From assembly GCA_963664065.1 (NCBI GenBank), contig OY760942.1, positions 2,728,001 to 2,792,000 on the forward strand: 64,000 nucleotides of DNA, in the 5' to 3' direction. Position numbers and translations under genes: made by a program. Of the stretch, positions 9,489-18,333 are shown one piece after another. The notes under the pieces are model-generated. The model was not told the DNA's origin. It made no database searches and was given only the letters and a program-made list of their open reading frames with translations. The first letter of the stretch is position 1. Every line of letters starts with the position of its first letter. This stretch comes from JABDJL01 sp963664065. GTDB taxonomy: Bacteria > Pseudomonadota > Gammaproteobacteria > Xanthomonadales > SZUA-36.

Positions 9489-9865
9489 ACATTTTCAGCC
9501 TGAATTTGCGACCGGCACTGATCATAGCCATGGCGCTGTTGATGCCGGTTGCAAGTGTCAGCTTTCTTGGCCTTGCCAGCATGGGTGAACTGGAAATGCT
9601 GTCTGAAAAAGACCTGGTCCATGCCTGGCGATCCATGGAGCCTGAATCTGCCCGACCGCTTTATTATCTGAACTACCTGCCGGTCTCGGCACGGTTTTAT
9701 ACGCAAGGCCAGGTCATCAAAATCGACAGCGCTTTCACAGACCTTCTTGGCCATGGATTCTGGCTTGCCGTGCACAAAACCAAAGGCGATGCATCGCGCT
9801 GGAATTGCAGCTTGCAGTTTCAGCCAAGGCGGGGAATATTTGACCTCTATCTTTGCAACGGATGA
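9485..9865 (+). CDS. C-terminal fragment of ArnT-like glycosyltransferase or small coupled membrane protein
   Basis: 126 residues from a GTG that overlaps the previous stop (GTGA). There is one membrane helix (LRPALIIAMALLMPVASV) followed by a soluble segment with LYYLNYLPVSARFYTQGQV. This segment resembles the periplasmic C-terminal domain of ArnT-like enzymes, where a similar Tyr/Phe-Ser-Ala-Arg-Phe-Tyr string occurs. One missing base near 9487 (CAGTGAAC read as CAGTGGAAC) would fuse it with the upstream gene into one protein of about 478 residues. I therefore think it is the second half of that enzyme. Real translational coupling of two chains remains possible. Confidence 0.6.
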   Translation: MNIFSLNLRPALIIAMALLMPVASVSFLGLASMGELEMLSEKDLVHAWRSMEPESARPLYYLNYLPVSARFYTQGQVIKIDSAFTDLLGHGFWLAVHKTKGDASRWNCSLQFQPRRGIFDLYLCNG

Positions 9866-9879
9866 ATCACGTCGATCAA

Positions 9880-12429
9880 TCAGAATCGCCTGGTGATCGT
9901 CAGGCCATAGGTTCTCGGCTCGTTTGGATAACCGCTGAAACTGCCAAACTGTGCAACCGAGGGAAATGCACTCAACAGGTAATTGTCATCGCCGAGATTG
10001 CGGCCCCAGAGCAGAGCTTCATAGCCATCCCCCCATTCTAGGCCGAAACTCGCATTTAATGTGCTGACCTCTCTCGACGCGATACTTGCAGCCACGTTTT
10101 CAACTATCATTACATTGTCATCTGAAATGTACTCGAGGCGAACAAAACCTGAGCCGTTGTCACCAAACTCGAAACTGTAGGTGCCGGATACATTCATACT
10201 GAATTCATGCACGCCCGGTACTTTCGTTCCGCTCAAATCTTCGGGCCCGAACACCCCTTCACCCGCAGGGAATGAATCATACACCGGGTCCAGCCAGGTG
10301 CCGGCAAATGACACCTGAAATGAATCGGTCGGTGCAAAATTCACTTCCAGCTCCATGCCGGAGGTTGATTGCACACCCGCATTGCCGAGGGCAAACCCGG
10401 CGCCCAGGAAGAGATTTGACTGGAAATTTTTGATTTCCTGGTCAAACACTGCAAGGTTTACGGTAGCTCTGTCGAAGCGGGCTTTGAGACCGATTTCGTA
10501 GACAGAGGCTTCCTCAGGTTCGGCGAAGCGCGTACCGGCATTCAGGTTGGGCAATCCGAGGCCGCCCGCATTGATGGCGCCGAGGTCGGCTGCAAAAGGA
10601 CGCGAATCACGCGACAGATTCCACGATGTAGCCTTGAAGCCAGTGGCTGCGCCCATGTATATATTGACCCTATCCGTGGCATCAAATGCCAGGCGGGCGG
10701 TCCAGGTGAGATCGTCGTCTTTTGACCGGCCGGGCTCAACCGAGTTTGGGAAGTTCAGGTACGGGGGCATGAACTGCAGGTCCTGCAGCCCGAGCAGTGA
10801 ATTGCAGGCAGGCCCGGTCTGGGCGGTACACGGCACGGTGCTGAGCGCAAAAGCAGCCCCGGCTGCGGCAGGTACAAGGGCAAAGTTCCCCGGCGTGGGC
10901 GCCAATCCGGTCAGGCTGCTGAAAATCAGTCCGGCGCCAATCTGAACGAAATCCAGCGCCGAAAACACATCCGTTACCAGCATGTTGGCCGTGATGTCTT
11001 TTTCGTCTTTCGTGTAGTTTGCACCCAGTGTCAGCGTCAGGCGATCATCCATCATGTGAAAGTCAAGCTGCCCGAACAGTGAAATTGCCTGGTTGTCCTG
11101 GCTGAAGGTTTCGAACCGACCCTGGCCGGGAGCAAAAAAGGTGCCTGGCGGCAGACCCAGTGCAGGTTCCAGGAGGGCACCGAGCGGTGACGGGTGCACG
11201 CCCGGAATCCCACCGCCTAATACGACCGTCAGGACATCGGCGTAATTACGAAAATCCTGCCCATAGGTGAGGATATTGTTCACGTCTGCCTGTTCGTCGA
11301 AATAGTATCCACCAATCATCCAGTCAACTGCTCCTCCGCCGGATGATGTGAGACGTATTTCCTGCGTAAAGGTGTCAATATCGGTATCGCCTGAATTAGC
11401 AGAGATCAGCCTAGCGCTGGTAAAATCGACATCGGCGTTCTCGAATTTGGTCTGGTTTCGCAGCGACGTAATCGACGTGAAAGTTGCATTATCCATGTCG
11501 TAGTCGGCTTGCAGGGAAAAGCCGCTGTTTTCAATCTGGTTGACGGGGGCAAAGTCGAAATACTGTGCCCGTTCAAACGGAGCTTCCGGAAGAATCTGGC
11601 CGCCAATCAGTTGTATGATGCCGCCGGTAGGTCCGTTAACGAGATTGGCGACACCACAGCAGGCCTCGTCCATCTCCTCAAAATCGGCGATGAAGCGCAG
11701 TTCGAGCTTATCGCTGGGCTGAAACAGCAGTTGCCCGCGAACACCCCAGCGATCACGCTCATTGTATTCTTCACCGTTCGAGAGATTGGTGAAGTAACCA
11801 TCGCGCTGATTCACGCTGCCGGACAAACTGAATGCAGTTTTGTCTGATAAAGGACCGGTCACATCAGCTTTCAGAATCGTTTGGCTATAATCACCGACCG
11901 TCAGGGAGGTAGACCCACTGACTTCATCCATGTCTGGTTTCGCTGTAATCACGCTGATGACACCCGCAGAGGCGTTCTTGCCAAACAAGGTGCTTTGTGG
12001 ACCGCGCAGAACCTCGATCCGTTCGAGATTCGGCAAATCGGCCAGTGCTGAGGACGACCGGGAGCGATATACCCCGTCTATAAAAACACCGACCGATGGC
12101 TCAATGCCCGCGTTATTTGCGCCATTGCCAAAACCGCGAATGACAAAGTTGGTATTGCCCGTCAGTTGCAATTGCGTGACCCGCAGGAAAGGCACGAGTG
12201 ATTGCAGGTCCTTGATGTCGTGTACCTGGGATTTTTGTAAAACTTCAGCGGTAACAACGGATACGGCAATCGGCACTTGTTGCAGGGTTTGTTCACGTTT
12301 CGACGCCGTAACGACGACTTCCTCGAAAACGGTTGCCTCATGCCGGGCACCATCTTGAGCAACAACAGACAGGGTGAATGTAGCGGCAATCATTGCTGAT
12401 ATACCTGTTAACAGTGGTTTCTTTGACAT
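9880..12429 (-). CDS. TonB-dependent outer-membrane receptor
   Basis: 849 residues with a signal peptide (MSKKPLLTGISAMIAATFTL) and the TonB-box-like EEVVVTASKREQTLQ. The plug domain contains IRGFGNGANNAG and GVYRSRSSSALADLPNLERI followed by EVLRGPQSTLFGKN. The long beta-barrel ends with an aromatic residue (RRF). AGGAGG lies eight bases before the ATG. It resembles receptors of the Caulobacter/Sphingomonas-like large family that import carbohydrates, aromatics or other organics. The substrate is not evident from sequence. It is divergent from a nucleoside hydrolase-ribokinase operon across a 116-bp shared promoter region, so nucleosides or nucleic-acid breakdown products are a reasonable guess. 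Confidence 0.9.
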   Translation of the reverse strand: MSKKPLLTGISAMIAATFTLSVVAQDGARHEATVFEEVVVTASKREQTLQQVPIAVSVVTAEVLQKSQVHDIKDLQSLVPFLRVTQLQLTGNTNFVIRGFGNGANNAGIEPSVGVFIDGVYRSRSSSALADLPNLERIEVLRGPQSTLFGKNASAGVISVITAKPDMDEVSGSTSLTVGDYSQTILKADVTGPLSDKTAFSLSGSVNQRDGYFTNLSNGEEYNERDRWGVRGQLLFQPSDKLELRFIADFEEMDEACCGVANLVNGPTGGIIQLIGGQILPEAPFERAQYFDFAPVNQIENSGFSLQADYDMDNATFTSITSLRNQTKFENADVDFTSARLISANSGDTDIDTFTQEIRLTSSGGGAVDWMIGGYYFDEQADVNNILTYGQDFRNYADVLTVVLGGGIPGVHPSPLGALLEPALGLPPGTFFAPGQGRFETFSQDNQAISLFGQLDFHMMDDRLTLTLGANYTKDEKDITANMLVTDVFSALDFVQIGAGLIFSSLTGLAPTPGNFALVPAAAGAAFALSTVPCTAQTGPACNSLLGLQDLQFMPPYLNFPNSVEPGRSKDDDLTWTARLAFDATDRVNIYMGAATGFKATSWNLSRDSRPFAADLGAINAGGLGLPNLNAGTRFAEPEEASVYEIGLKARFDRATVNLAVFDQEIKNFQSNLFLGAGFALGNAGVQSTSGMELEVNFAPTDSFQVSFAGTWLDPVYDSFPAGEGVFGPEDLSGTKVPGVHEFSMNVSGTYSFEFGDNGSGFVRLEYISDDNVMIVENVAASIASREVSTLNASFGLEWGDGYEALLWGRNLGDDNYLLSAFPSVAQFGSFSGYPNEPRTYGLTITRRF

Positions 12430-12545
12430 TTGGGTAGCCTCCTGGGCTTAAGTCAAAATTCGGTATGACACTGGGGAATATGCAATCTTCTATGATTAAG
12501 CAATAGTATAGTCGCTGTTTGCCGTGCTGAGAAATCGCCCCGTTC

Positions 12546-13493
12546 ATGAATCCACCAAGAAAAATCATTATTGACTGCGATCCCGGCCAGGACGATGCCG
12601 TCATGTTGCTGCTGGCCATGGCCTCGCCTGAATTGAACATTCTCGGCGTGACAGCGGTGGCGGGAAACGTGCCGCTGGAACCAACACAGAGGAACGCACG
12701 CATAATGTGTGACCTGGCCGGGCGAACCGACATGCCGGTCTATGCGGGTTGCGATCGACCAATGAAACGCAAACTGGTCACAGCGGAACATGTCCACGGC
12801 AACACTGGTATTAACGGCATTGATATTTTTGAGCCCAGGACTCCGCTGCAGGAAATGCATGCTGTTGATTTTATTACCAATACACTAAGAGCAGCCGCGG
12901 ACGACTCGATTACCCTGGTGCCAATCGGCCCGCTCACCAATATCGCCCAGGCGATCAGTCGGGCGCCCGAAATCCTACCGAAAATTCACCAGATCGTGTT
13001 AATGGGCGGTGCCATGCGAGAGAGTGGAAATATCTCCGCGTCTGCCGAATTCAATATCTATGTCGATCCGGACGCGGCAGAAATTGTTCTGCATTGCGGC
13101 AGGCCCCTGGTCATCGTGCCACTGGACGTAACACACCAGGTACTGGTCACGCCCGAACGCGTGGAGCGGATGAAATCCTTCACATCAAACGCGGGGCGGG
13201 CAACGGTTGGCATGCTGGAATTTTTCAACCTGCATGACACCGAAAAGTACAACTGGGTTGGAGCACCGCTGCATGACCCCTGCACCATTGCCTGGTTATT
13301 GAAACCGGAACTGTTCAAAGGAAAATTCGTCAATGTTGAGGTCGAAACCGAATCAGATCTCACACATGGGCATACTACGGTGGATTTCTGGGGCGTTACT
13401 GGCCGCGAGCCCAATGCAACCTTTCTGTACGAGGCGGATGCGGAAGGTTTTTTTGACCTGTTGAACGAAAGGCTTGCGCGCTATGAAACCTGA
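12546..13493 (+). CDS. Inosine-uridine preferring nucleoside hydrolase
   Basis: 315 residues with the family-defining N-terminal cluster IIDCDPGQDDAVM (residues 8-20), whose Asp residues bind Ca2+. It also has GPLTNIAQAI, IVLMGGAMRESGN, AEFNIYVDPDAA and the catalytic-site HDPCTIAWLL. The enzyme cleaves the N-glycosidic bond of ribonucleosides to give free base and ribose. No signal peptide is present, so it is cytosolic. The stop overlaps the ribokinase start by 11 bases, consistent with ribose being phosphorylated at once. Purine versus pyrimidine preference cannot be told. Confidence 0.93.
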   Translation: MNPPRKIIIDCDPGQDDAVMLLLAMASPELNILGVTAVAGNVPLEPTQRNARIMCDLAGRTDMPVYAGCDRPMKRKLVTAEHVHGNTGINGIDIFEPRTPLQEMHAVDFITNTLRAAADDSITLVPIGPLTNIAQAISRAPEILPKIHQIVLMGGAMRESGNISASAEFNIYVDPDAAEIVLHCGRPLVIVPLDVTHQVLVTPERVERMKSFTSNAGRATVGMLEFFNLHDTEKYNWVGAPLHDPCTIAWLLKPELFKGKFVNVEVETESDLTHGHTTVDFWGVTGREPNATFLYEADAEGFFDLLNERLARYET

Positions 13494-14337
13494 TTTCAGC
13501 AACGTCTCGGTGGCGGTGGTTGGCTCCGTCAACCTGGATATCGTGGCCAGCGTCAAGCATTTTCCTGAGCCCGGCGAAACGGTGACCAACGCCGTTGTGA
13601 ACAGGCACCCCGGCGGCAAGGGCGGCAACCAGGCGCTGGCCGCACACCGCCTGGGCGCCAAAGTCTTCATGGTGGCCTGCACGGGCGATGACAGTGCTGC
13701 CGGCGAGGCTCTCGCCACGCTCAAAGCCGAAGGCGTTAACCTGGATTATTGCCAGACAATTGACGGTGTCAGCACCGGGCTGGCGATGATCGTCGTTTCA
13801 GCAGACGGTGAAAACCAGATTGTCGTGGCACCCGGTGCCAACGCTGCCTTCGATGCTGATATGCTTCGCCTTCCGTCAATCGATGCCGTGATTGCCCAAC
13901 TGGAGGTACCGATGGACACCATTCAGCGTCTCGCTGAGAATCACCAGGGCTTTTTCTGCCTCAATGCTGCTCCGGCCAAGGCTATATCCAAGGCCGTGCT
14001 GAAGCGGACAGACCTGCTGGTGGTCAACGAAATAGAAGCCCGGGCGATCGGCGATAATCTTCGTGATTTCAAAGGATTACTGGCAACGACTTACGGCAGC
14101 AAAGGTGCGACACTCAGCCGCCAGGGAATCGAAATTGCAAGCGCAACACCACCCAAAATCAACGCCGTTGATACCACCGGTGCCGGTGATGCATTTACCG
14201 CTGCGCTGACCGTCAGCCTGGTTAGCGGAATGGCGCCGGAGCAAGCACTGGACATTGCCTGCCGGGCTGGTGCGATTACCGCCACCCGGGCCGGAGCGCA
14301 GGGCTCTCCAACTGCTGATGAATTGATTCTGCCTTAG
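13483..14337 (+). CDS. rbsK: Ribokinase, PfkB family
   Basis: 284 residues. Motifs are VVGSVNLDIV at the N-terminus, the PfkB signature PGGKGGNQALAA, and the C-terminal DTTGAGDAFTAAL, which carries the anion hole and catalytic Asp. It phosphorylates D-ribose to ribose 5-phosphate using ATP. An upstream TTG (13474) is open, but ATG 13483 is preferred: GAAAGG lies about nine bases before it. Overlap with the nucleoside hydrolase indicates one transcript and one pathway, nucleoside to ribose to ribose 5-phosphate. Confidence 0.92.
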   Translation: MKPDFSNVSVAVVGSVNLDIVASVKHFPEPGETVTNAVVNRHPGGKGGNQALAAHRLGAKVFMVACTGDDSAAGEALATLKAEGVNLDYCQTIDGVSTGLAMIVVSADGENQIVVAPGANAAFDADMLRLPSIDAVIAQLEVPMDTIQRLAENHQGFFCLNAAPAKAISKAVLKRTDLLVVNEIEARAIGDNLRDFKGLLATTYGSKGATLSRQGIEIASATPPKINAVDTTGAGDAFTAALTVSLVSGMAPEQALDIACRAGAITATRAGAQGSPTADELILP

Positions 14338-14365
14338 GGCAACCGTGGACAAAAAAGGAATAAAA

Positions 14366-16471
14366 ATGACAAAAATCCCGATCATTGCGCTTGGCGCCCT
14401 TTTTCTTACCGCCTGTGCTCCGGAACCTACCCCTGATGATTCAACCTCCATCCAATGGGACAGCTGGGGCGTGCCGCATATATTTGCCCAAAGCGACGAA
14501 GAATTTTTCTTTGCAGATGGCTGGGCGCAGATGCATGCGCACGCCAATACATTGCTGCGCCTTTATGGCAGTTCGCGCGGACGGGCAGCGGAATATTGGG
14601 GCGAAGAGCACCTTGACAGTGACAAACTGCTTCACACACTGGGCCATCCGGACCAGGCCGCCATCATGTGGGATGGACAGGACCCGGAAACAAGAATGCT
14701 GCTTTCTGCGTTTGTAGAGGGTATCAACACATACGCGGCTCAACACCCGGAGGAGATTGATGAGAACAATCGTGTTGTTCTTCCAGTCACGGTCACCGAT
14801 ACCAACCTGCACTCACTGTTCGTGGTCAACACCCGTTTTATCGCCGGGCGAGAACTGCGTATTTCTCAAAACTGGGAAGAAAACGGCTCCAACACGATTG
14901 CGGTTGCCCCGGTACGATCGAAAAGCGGGAACGCGATGCTGGTACAAAATCCACACCTGCCCTGGTTTGGCGAATTCCTGTTTTTCGAGAAACACTTGCT
15001 TGCACCAGCTAAAAATATATACGGAGCTCAACTGGTTGGATTACCCGGCTTCGGCATGGGATTCAATAACCATCTTGGATGGAGCCATACCAACAACACC
15101 ATTGATAATGCTGACCTTTATGAATTGACCCTGGTGGATGATGGCTATCGTTTTGACGGCGAAATCAAATCTTTTGATGTGCAGACCGTCAAGCTGAAAG
15201 TCAAAAATGGCGATGGCGGTTTCTCGGAGGAGGAAATCGAAGTACGCAGCAGTATCCATGGCCCGCTTATCCGCAAAGGCGAGGATCAGGCGCTGGCCCT
15301 GCGCTATGTTGGCAAGGACAGCCACAATGCCCTGCTTCAATGGTGGCGGATGGCGAACGCTACGAATTTCAAGGAGTTTGAGTCGGCGCTCAAGATGGCG
15401 CAAATGCCCTTCTGGAACGTGATGTATGCAGATGTAAAAGGCAATATTTTCTACCTCTTCAATGGCCATGTTCCGGTCCGCGCTCATGGCGATTGGGCCT
15501 ACTGGCAGGACCTGGTGCCGGGTGACGATTCCTCAAACCTGTGGTCAACCGTTCACCCTTATGAAGACCTGCCGAAAACGCTTAACCCCGATACCGGCTG
15601 GTTGCAAAACGCCAACGATCCACCATGGACCAGCACGATTCCCCAACAACTGGACGCAGATGACTTTCCACCGTACATGGCGCCCCGCCCAATGGCGTTT
15701 CGGCCGCAACGAGCTGCCACCATGATGCTGGAAGACGATTCGATCAGCTTCGATGAACTGGTCCAATACAAGCACGACACGCGCCTGCAGATGGCTGAAC
15801 GGATCCTGGATGACCTGTACGCCGCGATTGACGAATTTGGCAGCGACATAAGCCGGGAAGCCATGGCCGTTTTACAACAATGGGACCGGAAATCAGGGAT
15901 CGACAGTCGCGGTACGGTCCTGTTCTACAACTGGGCCATGGAAATGAACCCCTATGACGCCGAAATCTATGCCGTACCATGGAATGAGCAGTCACCGGTA
16001 TCCACGCCCGACGGCCTGGCCGATCCGGAAGCGGCAGTGAAGCTGCTGGAGGACGTTGCGACCGAAATGAAAGATCAATATGGCCGCCTGGACATCGCCT
16101 GGGGGGAAGTCAACCGAATTGACTACAATGGCATCAGCCTTCCAGCCAACGGTGCTGCCAGTGCTGTTGGTGTGTTCCGGGTCGCTGCCGGCGGCGAAGT
16201 AGAAAATGGCGTGCAAACCGTCTATCACGGCGATTCCTGGGTAAGTGTCATTGAATTCGGGGACATACCGCGGGCAAAAGTGCTGCTCAGCTATGGCAAT
16301 TCGACCCAGAAAGACTCTCCACATTTCGGCGATCAGCTGCGATTATTTTCAGAAAAGAAACTGCGGGATGCCTGGCGCACCAAAGAACAACTTGCAGGTC
16401 ATATCACCAGGACAGAGGTCCTCGTTGACGGTAAATTTTCACCGTCACCTGGCACCCATAACAGGAACTGA
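14366..16471 (+). CDS. Penicillin acylase family (S45) lipoprotein
   Basis: About 701 residues. The lipoprotein signal MTKIPIIALGALFLTAC ends in a lipobox, so the enzyme is probably anchored in the outer or inner membrane facing the periplasm. It has the small-subunit motifs WDSWGVPHI and ADGWAQMHA. The Ntn-hydrolase autoprocessing site ENGSN puts the expected N-terminal Ser at residue 175, and GFGMGFNNHLGWSHT follows. Family members hydrolyse amides such as beta-lactam side chains, acyl-homoserine lactones or aculeacin; the substrate here is unknown. GTG 14345 is open, but ATG 14366 has AAGGA seven bases upstream and gives a clean signal peptide. It follows ribokinase by 28 bases and probably shares its transcript. 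Confidence 0.88.
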   Translation: MTKIPIIALGALFLTACAPEPTPDDSTSIQWDSWGVPHIFAQSDEEFFFADGWAQMHAHANTLLRLYGSSRGRAAEYWGEEHLDSDKLLHTLGHPDQAAIMWDGQDPETRMLLSAFVEGINTYAAQHPEEIDENNRVVLPVTVTDTNLHSLFVVNTRFIAGRELRISQNWEENGSNTIAVAPVRSKSGNAMLVQNPHLPWFGEFLFFEKHLLAPAKNIYGAQLVGLPGFGMGFNNHLGWSHTNNTIDNADLYELTLVDDGYRFDGEIKSFDVQTVKLKVKNGDGGFSEEEIEVRSSIHGPLIRKGEDQALALRYVGKDSHNALLQWWRMANATNFKEFESALKMAQMPFWNVMYADVKGNIFYLFNGHVPVRAHGDWAYWQDLVPGDDSSNLWSTVHPYEDLPKTLNPDTGWLQNANDPPWTSTIPQQLDADDFPPYMAPRPMAFRPQRAATMMLEDDSISFDELVQYKHDTRLQMAERILDDLYAAIDEFGSDISREAMAVLQQWDRKSGIDSRGTVLFYNWAMEMNPYDAEIYAVPWNEQSPVSTPDGLADPEAAVKLLEDVATEMKDQYGRLDIAWGEVNRIDYNGISLPANGAASAVGVFRVAAGGEVENGVQTVYHGDSWVSVIEFGDIPRAKVLLSYGNSTQKDSPHFGDQLRLFSEKKLRDAWRTKEQLAGHITRTEVLVDGKFSPSPGTHNRN

Positions 16472-16480
16472 TCCGGCCGA

Positions 16481-17812
16481 ATGCTGCTTGACATGACAAT
16501 AACCCCGCTCCGGTTTCTTGTCCTCCTGGCTGCCGTGCTTGGCGTCAACGTGGCCTTCGCACAGGCTCCAGAGGGATATTACGATTCTGCTGATACCTCT
16601 TCGCCTCAGTCTTTAAAGGACTCGCTACACGAAATCATCGACGATCACCAGCGTTTTCCCTACACCTCTCCGGAAACAGATACCTGGGACGTGCTGGAAC
16701 TGGCCGACCAGGACCTCGCTGACAGCAACCGGATTATTACCCTTTACAGGAATTTCAGCCTGGCCAAATGGGACGGCGGCATCAGCGAATACAACCGCGA
16801 GCACAGCTGGCCGCGATCATACGGAATTCCGGATAATGATGACAATATGAATTACCCGTTCACCGACATGCACCACCTGTTCCTGGCAGATCCTGATTAC
16901 AACTTTTTTCGCTCAAATAAGCCTTTCGAGAACTGCGCATCGAACTGCGTAGAACACCCCACCCAGGCAAACAACGGCCGTGGCGGCGAAGGCGGCCCCT
17001 ACCCGGGGGGTTCAAACTGGACCAGCGGGGAATTTACCTTCGGCCAGTGGGAGGTGTGGAAACACCGGCGTGGCGACATGGCGCGCGCAATGATGTATAT
17101 GGATGTTCGCTATGCAGGCGGAACACATGGTGTGACGGCAACAGCCGAGCCCGACCTGAGACTGACCGATGACCGCAACCAGATTGAGCAGTTCAGGACC
17201 AATCAGAACGAACCCATTGCCTATATGGGCATATTATCGACCCTGCTTGAGTGGCACAGGGAAGACCCGGTCGATGCAACCGAGATTCAGCACCACGAAA
17301 CCGTCGCCCAGTTTCAGGGCAACCGCAACCCTTTCATCGACAACCCGGACTGGGCGGATTGCATCTACAAGGCACTGTGTTTTGTCATCAACGCGGGTCT
17401 GAACGATGCCTGGGTAAGCGCCGGTGCGCCCTTCCAGGGCATGTTTATCACGGTCTTTCCGGAGTTGAAAATCATTTTCCTGGCCTGGTTCACCTTTGAC
17501 AGCGAAATTCCTGCTGAAGGTGTGGACGCAGTTTTTGGCGCCGCGGACCAGCGCTGGATCACCGCTGCTGGGACCTACCAAGGTTCGCGTGCAGAATTGA
17601 GCGCGGAACTCACCACGGGTGGAATTTTCAACGCCTCGGAACCCCTGGCCGACCAGCAAGGGGACTACGGAAGCATCATCCTGAACTTTAGTAACTGCAA
17701 CGCGGCAACGGTGGAATATGATTTCCCCGGTCCTGGATTGTCCGGATCGATGGATATCACGAGAGTGCTGGAGGACAACGTAGTCGTGTGCGAGGCACTG
17801 GTCGGGAATTGA
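16481..17812 (+). CDS. Secreted endonuclease I family nuclease with extra C-terminal domain
   Basis: 443 residues with a signal peptide ending near AFAQ. The catalytic core holds YNREHSWPRSYG (His108 as likely general base), FTDMHHLFLADP and the metal-binding Asn in FQGNRNPFIDNP, matching the EndA/NucM family of DNA/RNA nucleases. About 140 residues follow (from GLNDAWVSAG to the end) that are not part of the nuclease fold. They resemble the C-terminus of the choice-of-anchor-B protein at 45203-46903 (AWV.G, WF.F, .WIT.A). The protein is probably exported and degrades extracellular nucleic acid, feeding the nucleoside hydrolase-ribokinase pair upstream. ATG 16493 is an alternative start. Confidence 0.88.
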   Translation: MLLDMTITPLRFLVLLAAVLGVNVAFAQAPEGYYDSADTSSPQSLKDSLHEIIDDHQRFPYTSPETDTWDVLELADQDLADSNRIITLYRNFSLAKWDGGISEYNREHSWPRSYGIPDNDDNMNYPFTDMHHLFLADPDYNFFRSNKPFENCASNCVEHPTQANNGRGGEGGPYPGGSNWTSGEFTFGQWEVWKHRRGDMARAMMYMDVRYAGGTHGVTATAEPDLRLTDDRNQIEQFRTNQNEPIAYMGILSTLLEWHREDPVDATEIQHHETVAQFQGNRNPFIDNPDWADCIYKALCFVINAGLNDAWVSAGAPFQGMFITVFPELKIIFLAWFTFDSEIPAEGVDAVFGAADQRWITAAGTYQGSRAELSAELTTGGIFNASEPLADQQGDYGSIILNFSNCNAATVEYDFPGPGLSGSMDITRVLEDNVVVCEALVGN

Positions 17813-17850
17813 ACGCTCAACTTTTCAGTTCTTAATATTTCATTCAGCGT

Positions 17851-18313
17851 CTATGTGACCAAAGGCTCCTCTTTGCAAACCTCAAAATTGATGTTGTCCA
17901 ATCGGTAAGCCAGGAAACAGACCACACCCAGTAACTGAAAGTACAGGCTGTGCTTGAACGGTTGGAGATCACGCATTTCCAATGCGGCCAGGACAATATT
18001 CATGGATATGAATATGGTCGCTGCAATACTGACAAAAACCAGTATTTTCACCTTAAGCCCGATTTGCCTTGTTCGGTCCTCGTATGCCTGGTGTGGATTC
18101 AGTTTTTTCCCAAACATTTGCCAGAGAATCAATCCCGTGAGGAAAAGGTTAAGTACCGTCACGCCAAAAATTTCAGGTATCCGCTAAACCAGGGATAATC
18201 GAATTGATTCACATAGATGATGAACAATATAAAAGCGACATAGGTGACGATCGCGATGCCGATCATTGCGTGTGAAACAAAATATGTTCTGGCATGTCTA
18301 TATCCTTGATTAT
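17851..18313 (-). pseudogene. Degraded partial paralogue of the adjacent membrane protein
   Basis: Two minus-strand frames meet at about 18160. The upstream frame reads HAMIGIAIVTYVAFILFIIYV and ends in LKFLA-stop. The downstream frame (GTG 18162) reads VTVLNLFLTGLILW, then KKLNPHQAYEDRTRQI, and ends FEVCKEEPLVT. Together they match the second half of the protein encoded at 18334-19215 (RKLDPHQAFGDRAKQI ... FEVYMEDVPVT), at roughly a third to two fifths identity by eye. The N-terminal half is absent and the frame is broken, so this is a decayed tandem copy. The GTG-initiated 103-residue downstream part could still be made. Confidence 0.7.
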
Positions 18314-18333
18314 TAGATGAGTTTTCTTTACGC

